Positions 6,998 to 14,361 of a stretch of 14,361 bases of DNA are shown piece after piece. Positions within the stretch are counted from its first letter, which is position 1. Every line of letters begins with the position of its first letter. The stretch comes from SOIA01 sp050116035 (GTDB lineage: Bacteria > Acidobacteriota > Aminicenantia > Aminicenantales > Aminicenantaceae): positions 1 through 14,361 of the forward strand of contig JASFPJ010000053.1 in NCBI GenBank assembly GCA_050116035.1, read 5' to 3'. The notes below the pieces were generated by a model. It was not told where the DNA came from and did not search any database. It worked only from the letters and a program-made list of their open reading frames with translations. Position numbers and translations under genes: made by a program.

Positions 6998-7912
6998 TTA
7001 TGATTCGGCTTCCCGCAGGACGTTATACGCCAGCCTGAGAGCCCGGAGAGCCTCTTCTCCACTGACCTTTTTTGTTTTTCCTTCCCTGATGCATTTGAAA
7101 AAATTCTGGAGTTCTTTTTTGAGAGGCTCCTCTTTTTCTATCTTTACGTTTTTGATATCAGTTTGTTTCCCGTTGAGAGGAAAAACTTTGACTTCCTGAT
7201 TAATATAATCAACCGAATAACACGAAGTGGGCTCGAATACGCGGAGCTTCCTGACTTTCCCCTGGTGCACACGGCTGGCTGTGAGAGTGGCCACACATCC
7301 TTGTTTAAACTCTAATCGGGCATTGGCGATATCGATCTTTTCCGAAAGCACATGGATTCCTGAAGAGCGGATGATTTTCACCTCATCCTTTATCAAAGCC
7401 AGTATGATATCCAGGTCATGAATCATCAAGTCGAGCACGACATCGATATCCAATGAACGTGCCGAGAAAGAGCCCAGCCTCTGGACTTCTATGAATTTCG
7501 GCTCGGAAATGACATCCTCTATAGCTTCCACAGCCGGATTGAACCTCTCCAGATGGCCGGCTTGAAGGATCAACCCGCTCTTATTCGACTTCGCGACAAG
7601 TTTTTCTGCCTGTTCCACCGTCTCGGTTATGGGTTTCTCAACCAAAACAGACTTCCCTTCGTTAAGCAGGCGCATGGAAATGGAGAAATGCTCAGAGGTG
7701 GGGGTGGCCACTATGGCCGCATCAATCTCGTCCAGCATGTTTTCATAGTTTTCATAGTACTGAACTCCATGACGGTTTCCGATTTCCAGTGCCTTTTTGA
7801 AATCGATATCTGCGACTCCCTTCAGGTCAGCATCCTCTAAATAGGACAAAATTCTGGCATGCTGCATCCCCAAATACCCGACTCCGATGATCCCCACTCT
7901 TACTTTATCCAT
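6998..7912 (-). CDS. Gfo/Idh/MocA family oxidoreductase, GnnA-like candidate, in the lipid A cluster
   Basis: This 304-residue protein has an N-terminal Rossmann fold with GVGYLG (10-15), so it binds NAD(P). The family's EKP motif is at 92-94 with the catalytic-type Lys93, followed by GHLERFNPA (119-127) and LMIHDLDI with His165 at the expected catalytic position. Length and motif order are typical of sugar dehydrogenases of this family. It is the last gene of the envelope cluster, 49 bases after lpxI, with GGAG 6 bases before the ATG. The context points to a UDP-sugar in lipid A synthesis. GnnA enzymes oxidise the 3-hydroxyl of UDP-GlcNAc before transamination by GnnB to UDP-GlcNAc3N, which gives amide-linked acyl chains. 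No GnnB-type aminotransferase is in the window, so the specific reaction is an inference; another sugar substrate is possible. Confidence 0.85.
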   Translation of the reverse strand: MDKVRVGIIGVGYLGMQHARILSYLEDADLKGVADIDFKKALEIGNRHGVQYYENYENMLDEIDAAIVATPTSEHFSISMRLLNEGKSVLVEKPITETVEQAEKLVAKSNKSGLILQAGHLERFNPAVEAIEDVISEPKFIEVQRLGSFSARSLDIDVVLDLMIHDLDIILALIKDEVKIIRSSGIHVLSEKIDIANARLEFKQGCVATLTASRVHQGKVRKLRVFEPTSCYSVDYINQEVKVFPLNGKQTDIKNVKIEKEEPLKKELQNFFKCIREGKTKKVSGEEALRALRLAYNVLREAES

Positions 7913-7961
7913 CGCGTTTTCTCCAAGTTTGGTTCAAATGCGTCTCCTCCTCCCCCTATTT

Positions 7962-8771
7962 TTACGATTTCTTGACAACAATTGCAATCCTGTTTGCATC
8001 AGCCAAAGAGACGGCTTCTTCCTTCTGAAAAAAAGGAACCTTTTGAGCTTCGAAACAAAGAGCTTTACCATGAGCATTGACGAGGCTCTTCACTGTATTC
8101 AAACCGACAGCCGGCAAATCCACTCTTGGGTCTTGAACTGTCCGGCACACCTTGACCACGACTGTATCTTTCCCGGCTAGCTGGCCGCCTCTCCTTATCG
8201 CCTCATCGGTTCCTTCGATTCCCTCGACAGCGACAACAGCTTTATCTTTGACAACGACAGTCTGGCCGATATCCAGGTCGGCAATGCTTTTTGCGATATT
8301 CCAGCCGAAAACAATATCCTCTTCCACACCCGGCGAGGGTTTTGTCTTTGTCATGACGCCTTCCTCACAAAAAGATGAGGCGATGAATTGCTTTGGATCC
8401 ACAATCTGGATACCCTCACCATTCATAAAATCAATAATCGCTTGGATGACTGAGGTTGGGTTTCGCTCTTGAGTCTGGGCCAATATCTTCAAAGAGGACT
8501 CATCCAATTTATCTGTTTCATAGACGGCGCGCGGGTCAACTTTCCCGGCGAACACAGCCTCGCTGACATCATTTTTTCCGAAAAAGGAAACTAGACTCAG
8601 AACATTTATCCCTTCTATCCACTCGAAGATATGGGCTCTTTCCTCAAGTTCGATTTCCGCTTCCCCGCGAATTCCCGCCACCACAGAAGAGTATCCCAAC
8701 TTATGGGCCTCGTCGAGGACCACGAACGGGAATTCCCCCGAACCTGCGATTATCCCTAGTCTTCTTCCCAT
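7962..8771 (-). CDS. lpxI: UDP-2,3-diacylglucosamine pyrophosphatase LpxI
   Basis: This 269-residue protein starts with the LpxI-type GIIAGSGEFPFVV and has the C-terminal domain segment KVCRTVQDPRVDLPAVG. Asp218 in DLP corresponds to the catalytic aspartate studied in Caulobacter LpxI. The enzyme cuts UDP-2,3-diacylglucosamine to lipid X (2,3-diacylglucosamine 1-phosphate) and UMP, the fourth step of lipid A synthesis, and replaces the unrelated LpxH of enterobacteria. Its ATG lies inside lpxA (16-base overlap) with only a weak ribosome binding site, so it probably depends on translational coupling. Placement directly after lpxA supports the call. Confidence 0.93.
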   Translation of the reverse strand: MGRRLGIIAGSGEFPFVVLDEAHKLGYSSVVAGIRGEAEIELEERAHIFEWIEGINVLSLVSFFGKNDVSEAVFAGKVDPRAVYETDKLDESSLKILAQTQERNPTSVIQAIIDFMNGEGIQIVDPKQFIASSFCEEGVMTKTKPSPGVEEDIVFGWNIAKSIADLDIGQTVVVKDKAVVAVEGIEGTDEAIRRGGQLAGKDTVVVKVCRTVQDPRVDLPAVGLNTVKSLVNAHGKALCFEAQKVPFFQKEEAVSLADANRIAIVVKKS

Positions 8772-9574
8772 TTCTCGGCGGTTTTTTTTATTAATCCTCT
8801 CTCAGAAGCCCGGACAAAATTGATGATTTCATCCCTGTCTTCACCCGCAGGGATTTCTTTCTCGATCTTCTCCAGCGCCTGAGATGTATTCAAATCAGAA
8901 TAAAAGATTATCCTGAACATTTCCCGCAGAGCTTTCAGCCTCTCCCTTTTAAAGCCTTTCCGCCTTAGACCGATGGCATTGAGGCCGTAGATATGAGTGG
9001 GGCGCTCTCCCGCCACTCGACAGAAAGGAAGAACGTCCTGGACGATCACTGAGTATCCTCCGATGAACGAATACTTGCCGACCCGACAGAACTGATGAAC
9101 ACCGCTAAACGCTCCGACTGTTGCATAGTCATCGACAGTGACATGCCCGGCCAGCGTGGCTGCGTTTATAAAAATTGTTTCATTCCCCACCAAACAATCA
9201 TGCCCCACATGGGAGTAAGCCATGAAATAATTGTCATTCCCGACGACAGTTTTTCCGCCTCCCTTGACCGTCCCTCTATTAACGGTCATGAACTCTCTGA
9301 ATATATTCCTATCCCCTATCTTGACCAGAGTTTTTTCTCCTTTATAATCAACGTCTTGGGGTTCGGTTCCTATGGAAGAAAAAGCGGAAAATCGACAGCC
9401 CTCTCCGATTTCAGTCAGGCCATCCACACAGACATGGGCATCGACTCGAGTGTCTTTGTGGATTGTAACTTTTTCCCCGATAAACGAATAAGGACCTATC
9501 CAGACTCCTGAATCCAATCGAGCCTTGGAATGGACTGTGGCTGTGGAATGGATAAAGACCTCATTCCTGCTCAT
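8756..9574 (-). CDS. lpxA: UDP-N-acetylglucosamine O-acyltransferase LpxA
   Basis: This 272-residue left-handed beta-helix acyltransferase has many hexapeptide repeats (for example VWIGPY, TEIGEG, CRVGKY) in the first 190 residues and a helical C-terminal domain from about 195. It transfers R-3-hydroxyacyl from ACP to UDP-GlcNAc, the first step of lipid A synthesis in the cytoplasm. The catalytic histidine is His125 in SHVGHDC, at the same number as in E. coli, and the motif RGTVKGGG is intact. Gly173, the E. coli hydrocarbon-ruler position, is also Gly here, which favours a longer acyl chain rather than C10. Asn99 replaces the E. coli His99. The ATG overlaps the end of fabZ by 14 bases, with GAGG before it. 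Confidence 0.96.
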   Translation of the reverse strand: MSRNEVFIHSTATVHSKARLDSGVWIGPYSFIGEKVTIHKDTRVDAHVCVDGLTEIGEGCRFSAFSSIGTEPQDVDYKGEKTLVKIGDRNIFREFMTVNRGTVKGGGKTVVGNDNYFMAYSHVGHDCLVGNETIFINAATLAGHVTVDDYATVGAFSGVHQFCRVGKYSFIGGYSVIVQDVLPFCRVAGERPTHIYGLNAIGLRRKGFKRERLKALREMFRIIFYSDLNTSQALEKIEKEIPAGEDRDEIINFVRASERGLIKKTAEKWEED

Positions 9575-10046
9575 TCAATTCCTCAAGATTCATGAGTGTA
9601 GCCATAACCTCGCCTTCTGCCACTTTCTCTCCATCCACATACGCAATCCCCATCATACTGCAAACCTTACTCTTGAGCTTAAGAATCTCCACTTCTATCC
9701 TCATTTGATCTCCGGGAACGACTGGCTTTCTGAATTTCGCATTCTTAATTGAGCTCAAAAAAACAAGAACTTTCTCGGGATTTGGAATGGAATGATGAAG
9801 AAGGATGCCCCCTGCCTGGGCTATGGACTCGGCAATCAAAACACCGGGCATAACCTTGAGACGAGGAAAATGTCCCTGAAAAAAATTTTCATTATGGGTG
9901 ACATTCTTGATGGCAACGATTGACTTTCCCTTTTCCATCTCTAAGACTCTATCCACTAATAGAAAAGGGTACCGATGGGGAAGAACCTTGAGGATTTCCT
10001 CGATACTAAGCAAACCTTTATTTCTTTGTTGGGGCTTTTGAGGCAT
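9561..10046 (-). CDS. fabZ: 3-hydroxyacyl-[acyl-carrier-protein] dehydratase FabZ
   Basis: This 161-residue hot-dog-fold protein has the FabZ signature LPHRYPFLLVDRV (22-34) and the active-site segment with His59 in GHF and Glu73 in VLIAES. It dehydrates 3-hydroxyacyl-ACP in fatty acid elongation and so competes with LpxA for the same substrate pool, which explains its usual place beside lpxA. The ATG at 10046 overlaps the 3' end of ompH by 29 bases and has TAAGG 4-5 bases upstream. A TTG start at codon 12 would give a more typical family N-terminus but has a poorer ribosome binding site. Confidence 0.96.
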   Translation of the reverse strand: MPQKPQQRNKGLLSIEEILKVLPHRYPFLLVDRVLEMEKGKSIVAIKNVTHNENFFQGHFPRLKVMPGVLIAESIAQAGGILLHHSIPNPEKVLVFLSSIKNAKFRKPVVPGDQMRIEVEILKLKSKVCSMMGIAYVDGEKVAEGEVMATLMNLEELNEQE

Positions 10047-10557
10047 CGTACCTTACAATGACTTCAGCGGTTAAATCGATGGTCGGATTAAAATAAATGG
10101 CTCCACTGTTGTTTAAGTCGAATATGATCTCTAAGTTCTTCTCTTTACCTAATTGGGCAATGATCGGTCGCACCTCATTTTGAAGCCTGGCGAATAACCT
10201 GTTTCTCGTTTCCACAAAAGTCCTGGAGGAATCTTCAGCAAAACGCGTCCGATCCGTTCTCTTTCTTTCGATATCAGATGTCAAATTCATGAGCGCCTCA
10301 TCAGTCAATGTGAGCCTCTGAGTGTTGAGCCGGGTTTCTAACTGCCGGATATCTTCATCCATCTTAGCTATCTTCTTCTGTGTGCTACTGTTAATCTCTT
10401 CCAGCTGCGCCACCATTCTTTTTCCCTCAGCAGATTTTTCCAGCACCTGCATGGAATCCACAACACCGACTTTAGTTTCCTGCTGTGAAAAGCCCTGAGA
10501 AACTATGGCAGTCACAAAAAGAGCGAGCAAAATAATCTTACCAGTGCTTCTCCTCAT
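10018..10557 (-). CDS. OmpH/Skp family periplasmic chaperone
   Basis: This 179-residue protein has a signal peptide (1-24), the family start strand KVGVVDSMQVLEKSAEGKRM, a long charged coiled-coil region (about 45-130), and a closing IIAQLGKEKNLEIIFDLNNSGAIYFNPTIDLT segment, the standard Skp order. Skp-type chaperones are trimeric and hold unfolded outer-membrane proteins in the periplasm on their way to BamA. A strong AAGGAGG precedes the ATG by 6 bases, and the gene follows bamA by 44 bases, the usual arrangement. It runs into fabZ by a 29-base overlap, without the lpxD gene that often sits between them. Confidence 0.93.
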   Translation of the reverse strand: MRRSTGKIILLALFVTAIVSQGFSQQETKVGVVDSMQVLEKSAEGKRMVAQLEEINSSTQKKIAKMDEDIRQLETRLNTQRLTLTDEALMNLTSDIERKRTDRTRFAEDSSRTFVETRNRLFARLQNEVRPIIAQLGKEKNLEIIFDLNNSGAIYFNPTIDLTAEVIVRYDASKAPTKK

Positions 10558-10601
10558 CTTTGGCCTCCTTAATTTGATTCGAAAAATGTGTCCTCAATGA
10601 T

Positions 10602-12926
10602 TTAAAATGTGGTTCCAATCGCAAAACGGACAGCGAAATTGGAATCATCTCTGCGTATTGTGGGACTATTATAAGCAAAAATGAGCCTAAATGGAATACG
10701 CAAGGCAGGGACAAATATCCTCATTTCCAGTCCTGTCGAAATGAACATCTTGTTTATACTGAATTTTTGATCCTGACTCAATGCATTTCCCATGTCGTAA
10801 AACAGAATCCCATACACGGGCCCCTGTTCTCCGAATGGGATGATGTATTCTGCATTGAAAACAAGAGATTTTACCCCCCCTAAATTGTACCCAAGCTCAT
10901 TCTTCGGACCAATCTGGTAAATTCCATACCCTCTGATGGACCGCTCTCCTCCAAGATAGAATCTTTCCCAGATAGGAATATTCGAACCTTGGAGCGCCTT
11001 GATAAACTCATAGTTCAAATGAAAGCCCAATACATGATTGAGCACCACTGGCATGTACAGCGTCCATTCAAAGCGGGGTTTGACCATGGTGATTTCGCCG
11101 CCGAGAAAACCACCCGCGAGCTTACAGGATACCATGTAGAGTGATCCGCGAGTTGGTGTTATGGGGCTGTTTATGGTGGAACGGAACAAGGCTGGTGTTA
11201 TGCTGCTTATGTTATAGCCTTGATCATCGTACATTGCATACGGATTGTAAAATAGATTCGGTTGTTCAATCGACTCATCCAGATCCGGGACATCGATATT
11301 CACAAACTCATAGGAGTAAGTCAGGTTGGTCCTCAAGTATCCTCTGATCCTGGAACCGAATGTAAAATTGATTCCCTTTCTTCTCGTTTCGTACAGACCC
11401 GGATAATAGGTATACCGGTTAAAAACATTAAAACCCAAATTTATGGGGAGGTCGAGAAAATAAGGCTCTGTGAAGCCGAACATATAGCTTTTTATTCTCT
11501 TCCCATGCTGAAGCATGAGATCCAATTTCTCCCCAGCTCCCAAAAAGTTAACCGTGGAGTAGTTTAAAGCGATGAACGTTCCTTCATAACCACTGTAACC
11601 AGCCGAGAACTGGATGTTATTTCTTTGAAGTTCTGTGACATTCAGAGTTATATCCATTAAATTTGGATTATCCGGATGATTTTTCAAATCCGGCTCTCCC
11701 TGCATTTCAACCAGTCCGAGCTGCTGAAGCCTCAAGATGCTGTTTTTGAACTCTGTCAATCTGAAACGCTCTCCTTCTGTAATGAGTATTTCACGCCTCA
11801 ACACTTTATCTTTGGTGTACGTGTTTCCTTTGAACTCAAGCCTATTCACAAAGACCACATCGCCTTCGATGATGTTGAAAGTCACAGAAACACGCTTTCT
11901 TTTCGGGTCCATGTTCTCGACCGGATAAACCTGTGCATAAAGATATCCGCCGTCCGCATACAGCTCCTGTATGTCCTTCACGCTCTCTTCTCTTGCTGTG
12001 GATGTGTACACATCACCTTCCTTGAATTGGATCATTTCTCGCAAAAATTTCTCAGCAATGATTTCATTTCCTTCGATACTGACCTTTCCCACTCTGTAGA
12101 GATAACCAACGTCAACAGGAATGATGATTTTCTTCATCTTCTTTTTCCTAAGAAATATCGATCTCCTGGTTATTTCTTCAACTCGCGGCTCACCGATTGT
12201 CGCCTCCATATAGCCGTAATTTCTTAATTTTGCTCTGATGCTTTCTATATCTTCATCCAGTTTGTTCTGTTTATAAACATCCTTGCCACCTATCCAGGAT
12301 AAAAGGCCGTGCTTTTTGTTTTCCTTCATCGCGCCCCTGAGAACACTCTGCGGCAGCTTAGTATCTCCCTCGAATTCGATCTCTCCGACTTTCTCCCTGG
12401 GACCCTCTTTGATGTCGAACACAAGCTCGTAATCATTCTGCCCTTGTTTATTGGTCTTCACCTCGACTTCTGCGGATGTCAGCCCTTTTTCAAACAACAA
12501 ATCCTCGATCAATTTCTTGATTTTCTGGATCTTGTAAGGATTATAATACGAATGGGGAATGAGGTACTCACTCTCCTCTTGTAATTTCTCGGTGATATCA
12601 CTTTCTTTTACTTTTCTTCCCGTTTTATACGTGATGCTTTTTATGATGGGGTTCTCTTCAACGATGATCCTGACTATTTTCCCCTCTCTGCCTTCTTCAT
12701 TTTCCATTTTGATATTGGAAAAGAAACCAGTGGACCACAGAACCTTGAAGTCTCTCATCAACATCTCTTTGCTGTAAAGATTCCCTTCACTCGATTGGAT
12801 GTAGTAGAGAATCGTCTCTCGAGTGACACGGTCATTGCCTAGGATTTCAATCTTTTCAATAGTCTCCTGTCCTTGGAGAAAAATAGGAAAACAGAAGAGA
12901 ATTAGGAGTGGAAGTACTTTTTTCAT
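10602..12926 (-). CDS. bamA: Outer membrane protein assembly factor BamA
   Basis: This 774-residue Omp85 protein has a signal peptide (1-20), then five POTRA domains (roughly 21-93, 94-176, 177-275, 276-356 and 357-434), then a C-terminal beta-barrel ending in Phe774. The barrel's conserved loop-6 motif is IRGY at 664-667 inside LGGERSIRGYG. BamA inserts beta-barrel proteins into the outer membrane. The five POTRA count matches E. coli BamA rather than shorter Omp85 relatives such as TamA, and the downstream skp supports BamA. POTRA3 holds a lysine-rich run, KKKMKK, at about 261-266. AAGGAGAG lies 6-7 bases before the ATG. The 132-base gap upstream separates it from lolD and may hold a promoter, though no clear one was found. 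Confidence 0.96.
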   Translation of the reverse strand: MKKVLPLLILFCFPIFLQGQETIEKIEILGNDRVTRETILYYIQSSEGNLYSKEMLMRDFKVLWSTGFFSNIKMENEEGREGKIVRIIVEENPIIKSITYKTGRKVKESDITEKLQEESEYLIPHSYYNPYKIQKIKKLIEDLLFEKGLTSAEVEVKTNKQGQNDYELVFDIKEGPREKVGEIEFEGDTKLPQSVLRGAMKENKKHGLLSWIGGKDVYKQNKLDEDIESIRAKLRNYGYMEATIGEPRVEEITRRSIFLRKKKMKKIIIPVDVGYLYRVGKVSIEGNEIIAEKFLREMIQFKEGDVYTSTAREESVKDIQELYADGGYLYAQVYPVENMDPKRKRVSVTFNIIEGDVVFVNRLEFKGNTYTKDKVLRREILITEGERFRLTEFKNSILRLQQLGLVEMQGEPDLKNHPDNPNLMDITLNVTELQRNNIQFSAGYSGYEGTFIALNYSTVNFLGAGEKLDLMLQHGKRIKSYMFGFTEPYFLDLPINLGFNVFNRYTYYPGLYETRRKGINFTFGSRIRGYLRTNLTYSYEFVNIDVPDLDESIEQPNLFYNPYAMYDDQGYNISSITPALFRSTINSPITPTRGSLYMVSCKLAGGFLGGEITMVKPRFEWTLYMPVVLNHVLGFHLNYEFIKALQGSNIPIWERFYLGGERSIRGYGIYQIGPKNELGYNLGGVKSLVFNAEYIIPFGEQGPVYGILFYDMGNALSQDQKFSINKMFISTGLEMRIFVPALRIPFRLIFAYNSPTIRRDDSNFAVRFAIGTTF

Positions 12927-13058
12927 CGCTCTCTCCTTATACCATATTATTCCTTCTTTATCAATAAGATGAAGCTCCCTGGATATTCATAAAATCTGCC
13001 GACACCATATCAGGACAGTCCTCTAGTGTCCATTTTTCTAGCCTCAATTTCTATAACT

Positions 13059-13745
13059 TTATGGGTGGGATAAAAGTTTCAAATCGCCGCTTTCCATAAG
13101 AAAAACTTTATTACAGAATCGAGCCACTTTTTCGTTATGAGTGACGATGACAGAAGAGAGTCCCTTTTTCTGATGGAGCTCCCGAATGAGCTCCAGGATG
13201 GCCTGCCCGGTCTTCCAATCCATGTTTCCTGTCGGCTCATCGGCCAAAAGGAGTCTCGGCTCATTCACCAGGGCTCTCGCAATGGCCACCCGCTGCTGTT
13301 CTCCGCCCGAGAGCTGCGCCGGTCTGATATTCATTTTTTCTTCTAAAAATACTTCCCGAAGCATTTCCAGAGCTCTCTCCTGGGCAGTCATTCTATCCAC
13401 GCCCCGAATCAAAAGAGGAAAAGCGATGTTTTCTAGAGTCGTGAACTCGGGCAGGAGATGGTAAAACTGGAAGACAAATCCGATTTTCTGGTTCCTGATT
13501 TCAGCCAGTTCTTTTTCATTCTTGGCCAGAAGGTCTTCTCCATCGAGTAGGATTTCCCCCTCTGTCGGCTTATCCAGAGCTCCCAATAAATTCAGGAATG
13601 TCGTCTTCCCGACCCCGGACATGCCCATGATGGCCACAAGGTCTCCTTTGAGTAGCTCGAGATTGATTCCTTCAAAAACACGCAGCACCCCATCCGGCAA
13701 TGAGTATTCTTTACCCAGGTTTGTGGCTTTCACGACATTATTCAT
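13059..13745 (-). CDS. lolD: Lipoprotein-releasing ABC transporter ATP-binding protein LolD
   Basis: This 228-residue ABC ATPase has a Walker A motif GMSGVGKTT (41-49), Q-loop Gln93, signature LSGGEQQ (145-151), Walker B LLLADE (165-170) and H-loop His203. It belongs to the LolD/MacB-type group by length and sequence. It powers extraction of mature lipoproteins from the inner membrane for delivery to the outer membrane. The ATG overlaps the end of the permease gene by 8 bases with no clear ribosome binding site, so coupled translation is likely. Related efflux ATPases (MacB, FtsE) look similar; the adjoining LolC/E-type permease and bamA favour LolD. Confidence 0.88.
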   Translation of the reverse strand: MNNVVKATNLGKEYSLPDGVLRVFEGINLELLKGDLVAIMGMSGVGKTTFLNLLGALDKPTEGEILLDGEDLLAKNEKELAEIRNQKIGFVFQFYHLLPEFTTLENIAFPLLIRGVDRMTAQERALEMLREVFLEEKMNIRPAQLSGGEQQRVAIARALVNEPRLLLADEPTGNMDWKTGQAILELIRELHQKKGLSSVIVTHNEKVARFCNKVFLMESGDLKLLSHP

Positions 13746-14361
13746 ATTTCAAAGCTATGACGGGATCAACCTTCGCTGCCCGATGCGAGGGAAAGAGTGT
13801 CGAAACAAAACTGATCAGAAGGGTGATGCCCATAATCAGGAATAAATCTCCTAATTTGATATGAAACGGGACAAAGGAGATCTGGTAGATGTCAACAGGA
13901 ATCTTAATGAGCTCAAACGCGTTGGCCAGCGCGCACCATATTAAACCCAGGGCCGTTCCGGCGACGGTTCCGATGACTCCGATCATCGCTCCCTGGAGGA
14001 AAAATATCTTGCGAATATTCCGAGACGCGGCCCCCATGGCCATCAGGATGCCGATGTCTCTCGTTTTTTCCATGACCATCAGTATGAGGGTAGCGATGAT
14101 GTTCAAGGCCGCCACGATCACGATGAGTGTGATCGTCAAAAACATGATGTTTTTCTCCAGCTTCAACGCTGAGAAGAGGGATTCATTCAGTTCCATCCAG
14201 GTCATGGTGTACGCCATGGGAGGGATTATCTCCTGGATCTTTGCGGCTATTTTCGGCGCACGGAAGACATCCTCAATCCTGACTTGAATGTAGCTTATTT
14301 CACCGTCCAGATTGAATAGCTTCTGGGCCGCTTCCAACCTGATTAAAGCCATGGATGAATC
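13738..14361 (-). CDS. LolC/LolE-type lipoprotein-releasing permease (5' end outside window)
   Basis: Only the last 207 codons are present; the frame stays open to the window edge (DSSMALIRLEAAQKLF at the visible start), so the true start lies beyond 14361. The visible part has the end of the periplasmic domain, then three membrane segments (about visible residues 72-98, 116-143 and 172-193) in an FtsX-type core, and ends with the typical SHRAAKVDPVIALKYE tail. Together with LolD it would form the inner-membrane complex that releases lipoproteins. Whether it is LolC, LolE or a merged single-permease form cannot be decided from this fragment. Confidence 0.88.
   Translation of the reverse strand, partial: DSSMALIRLEAAQKLFNLDGEISYIQVRIEDVFRAPKIAAKIQEIIPPMAYTMTWMELNESLFSALKLEKNIMFLTITLIVIVAALNIIATLILMVMEKTRDIGILMAMGAASRNIRKIFFLQGAMIGVIGTVAGTALGLIWCALANAFELIKIPVDIYQISFVPFHIKLGDLFLIMGITLLISFVSTLFPSHRAAKVDPVIALKYE

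Noticed and set aside
12936..12964. TTGATA-17-TATAAG promoter-like boxes before bamA on the minus strand
   Set aside because: The start point would be about 3 bases before the ATG and would leave the AAGGAG ribosome binding site out of the transcript, so it is probably a chance match.
13011..13033. Inverted repeat GGACA...TGTCC followed by ATTTTT between bamA and lolD
   Set aside because: The stem is only 5 bases, and the T-run follows on the plus strand, where no gene ends.

Overview
The window comes from a diderm (outer-membrane) bacterium. It carries genes for outer-membrane assembly (BamA, OmpH/Skp), lipoprotein export (LolD and a LolC/E permease) and lipid A synthesis (FabZ, LpxA, LpxI). 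LpxI in place of LpxH, a Gfo/Idh oxidoreductase attached to the lipid A genes, and a SPOR-SpoIID protein next to a very large secreted M14-type peptidase would fit an uncultured lineage such as Aminicenantes or a relative of the Acidobacteria. That placement is an inference from gene style, since no taxonomic marker gene is present.

Layout. Positions 1-2001 (minus strand) hold a SpoIID/LytB-type peptidoglycan protein with a SPOR-like domain and an SLH-like insert; its C-terminus runs off the left edge. Positions 2002-2401 are a divergent promoter region with a consensus sigma-70 promoter for the SpoIID gene, a plausible promoter for the plus-strand gene, and a short palindromic element between them. 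Positions 2402-6538 (plus) encode a 1378-residue secreted protein with a C-terminal M14 metallopeptidase domain and a tandemly duplicated N-terminal module. Positions 6539-6997, between two convergent genes, have no gene but contain a nested inverted-repeat structure with four copies of a 'TCATTGCGAG' dispersed repeat and an adjacent REP-like hairpin.

From 14361 down to 6998 the minus strand is one tightly packed envelope-biogenesis cluster, in transcription order: lolC/E-type permease (5' end outside the window), lolD, bamA, ompH/skp, fabZ, lpxA, lpxI and a Gfo/Idh/MocA oxidoreductase. Four junctions overlap, which suggests translational coupling. Together these genes release lipoproteins from the inner membrane, chaperone and insert outer-membrane beta-barrels, supply the hydroxyacyl-ACP pool, and carry out the first acylation and the UDP-diacyl-glucosamine hydrolysis of lipid A synthesis. 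The terminal oxidoreductase resembles GnnA-type enzymes, so an amide-modified (GlcNAc3N) lipid A is a testable possibility. lpxD, often found between ompH and fabZ, is absent here.

I found no tRNA, rRNA, CRISPR array, transposase or defence system. The less ordinary content is the architecture of the two large surface or periplasmic proteins at the left and the repeat structure between the convergent genes.
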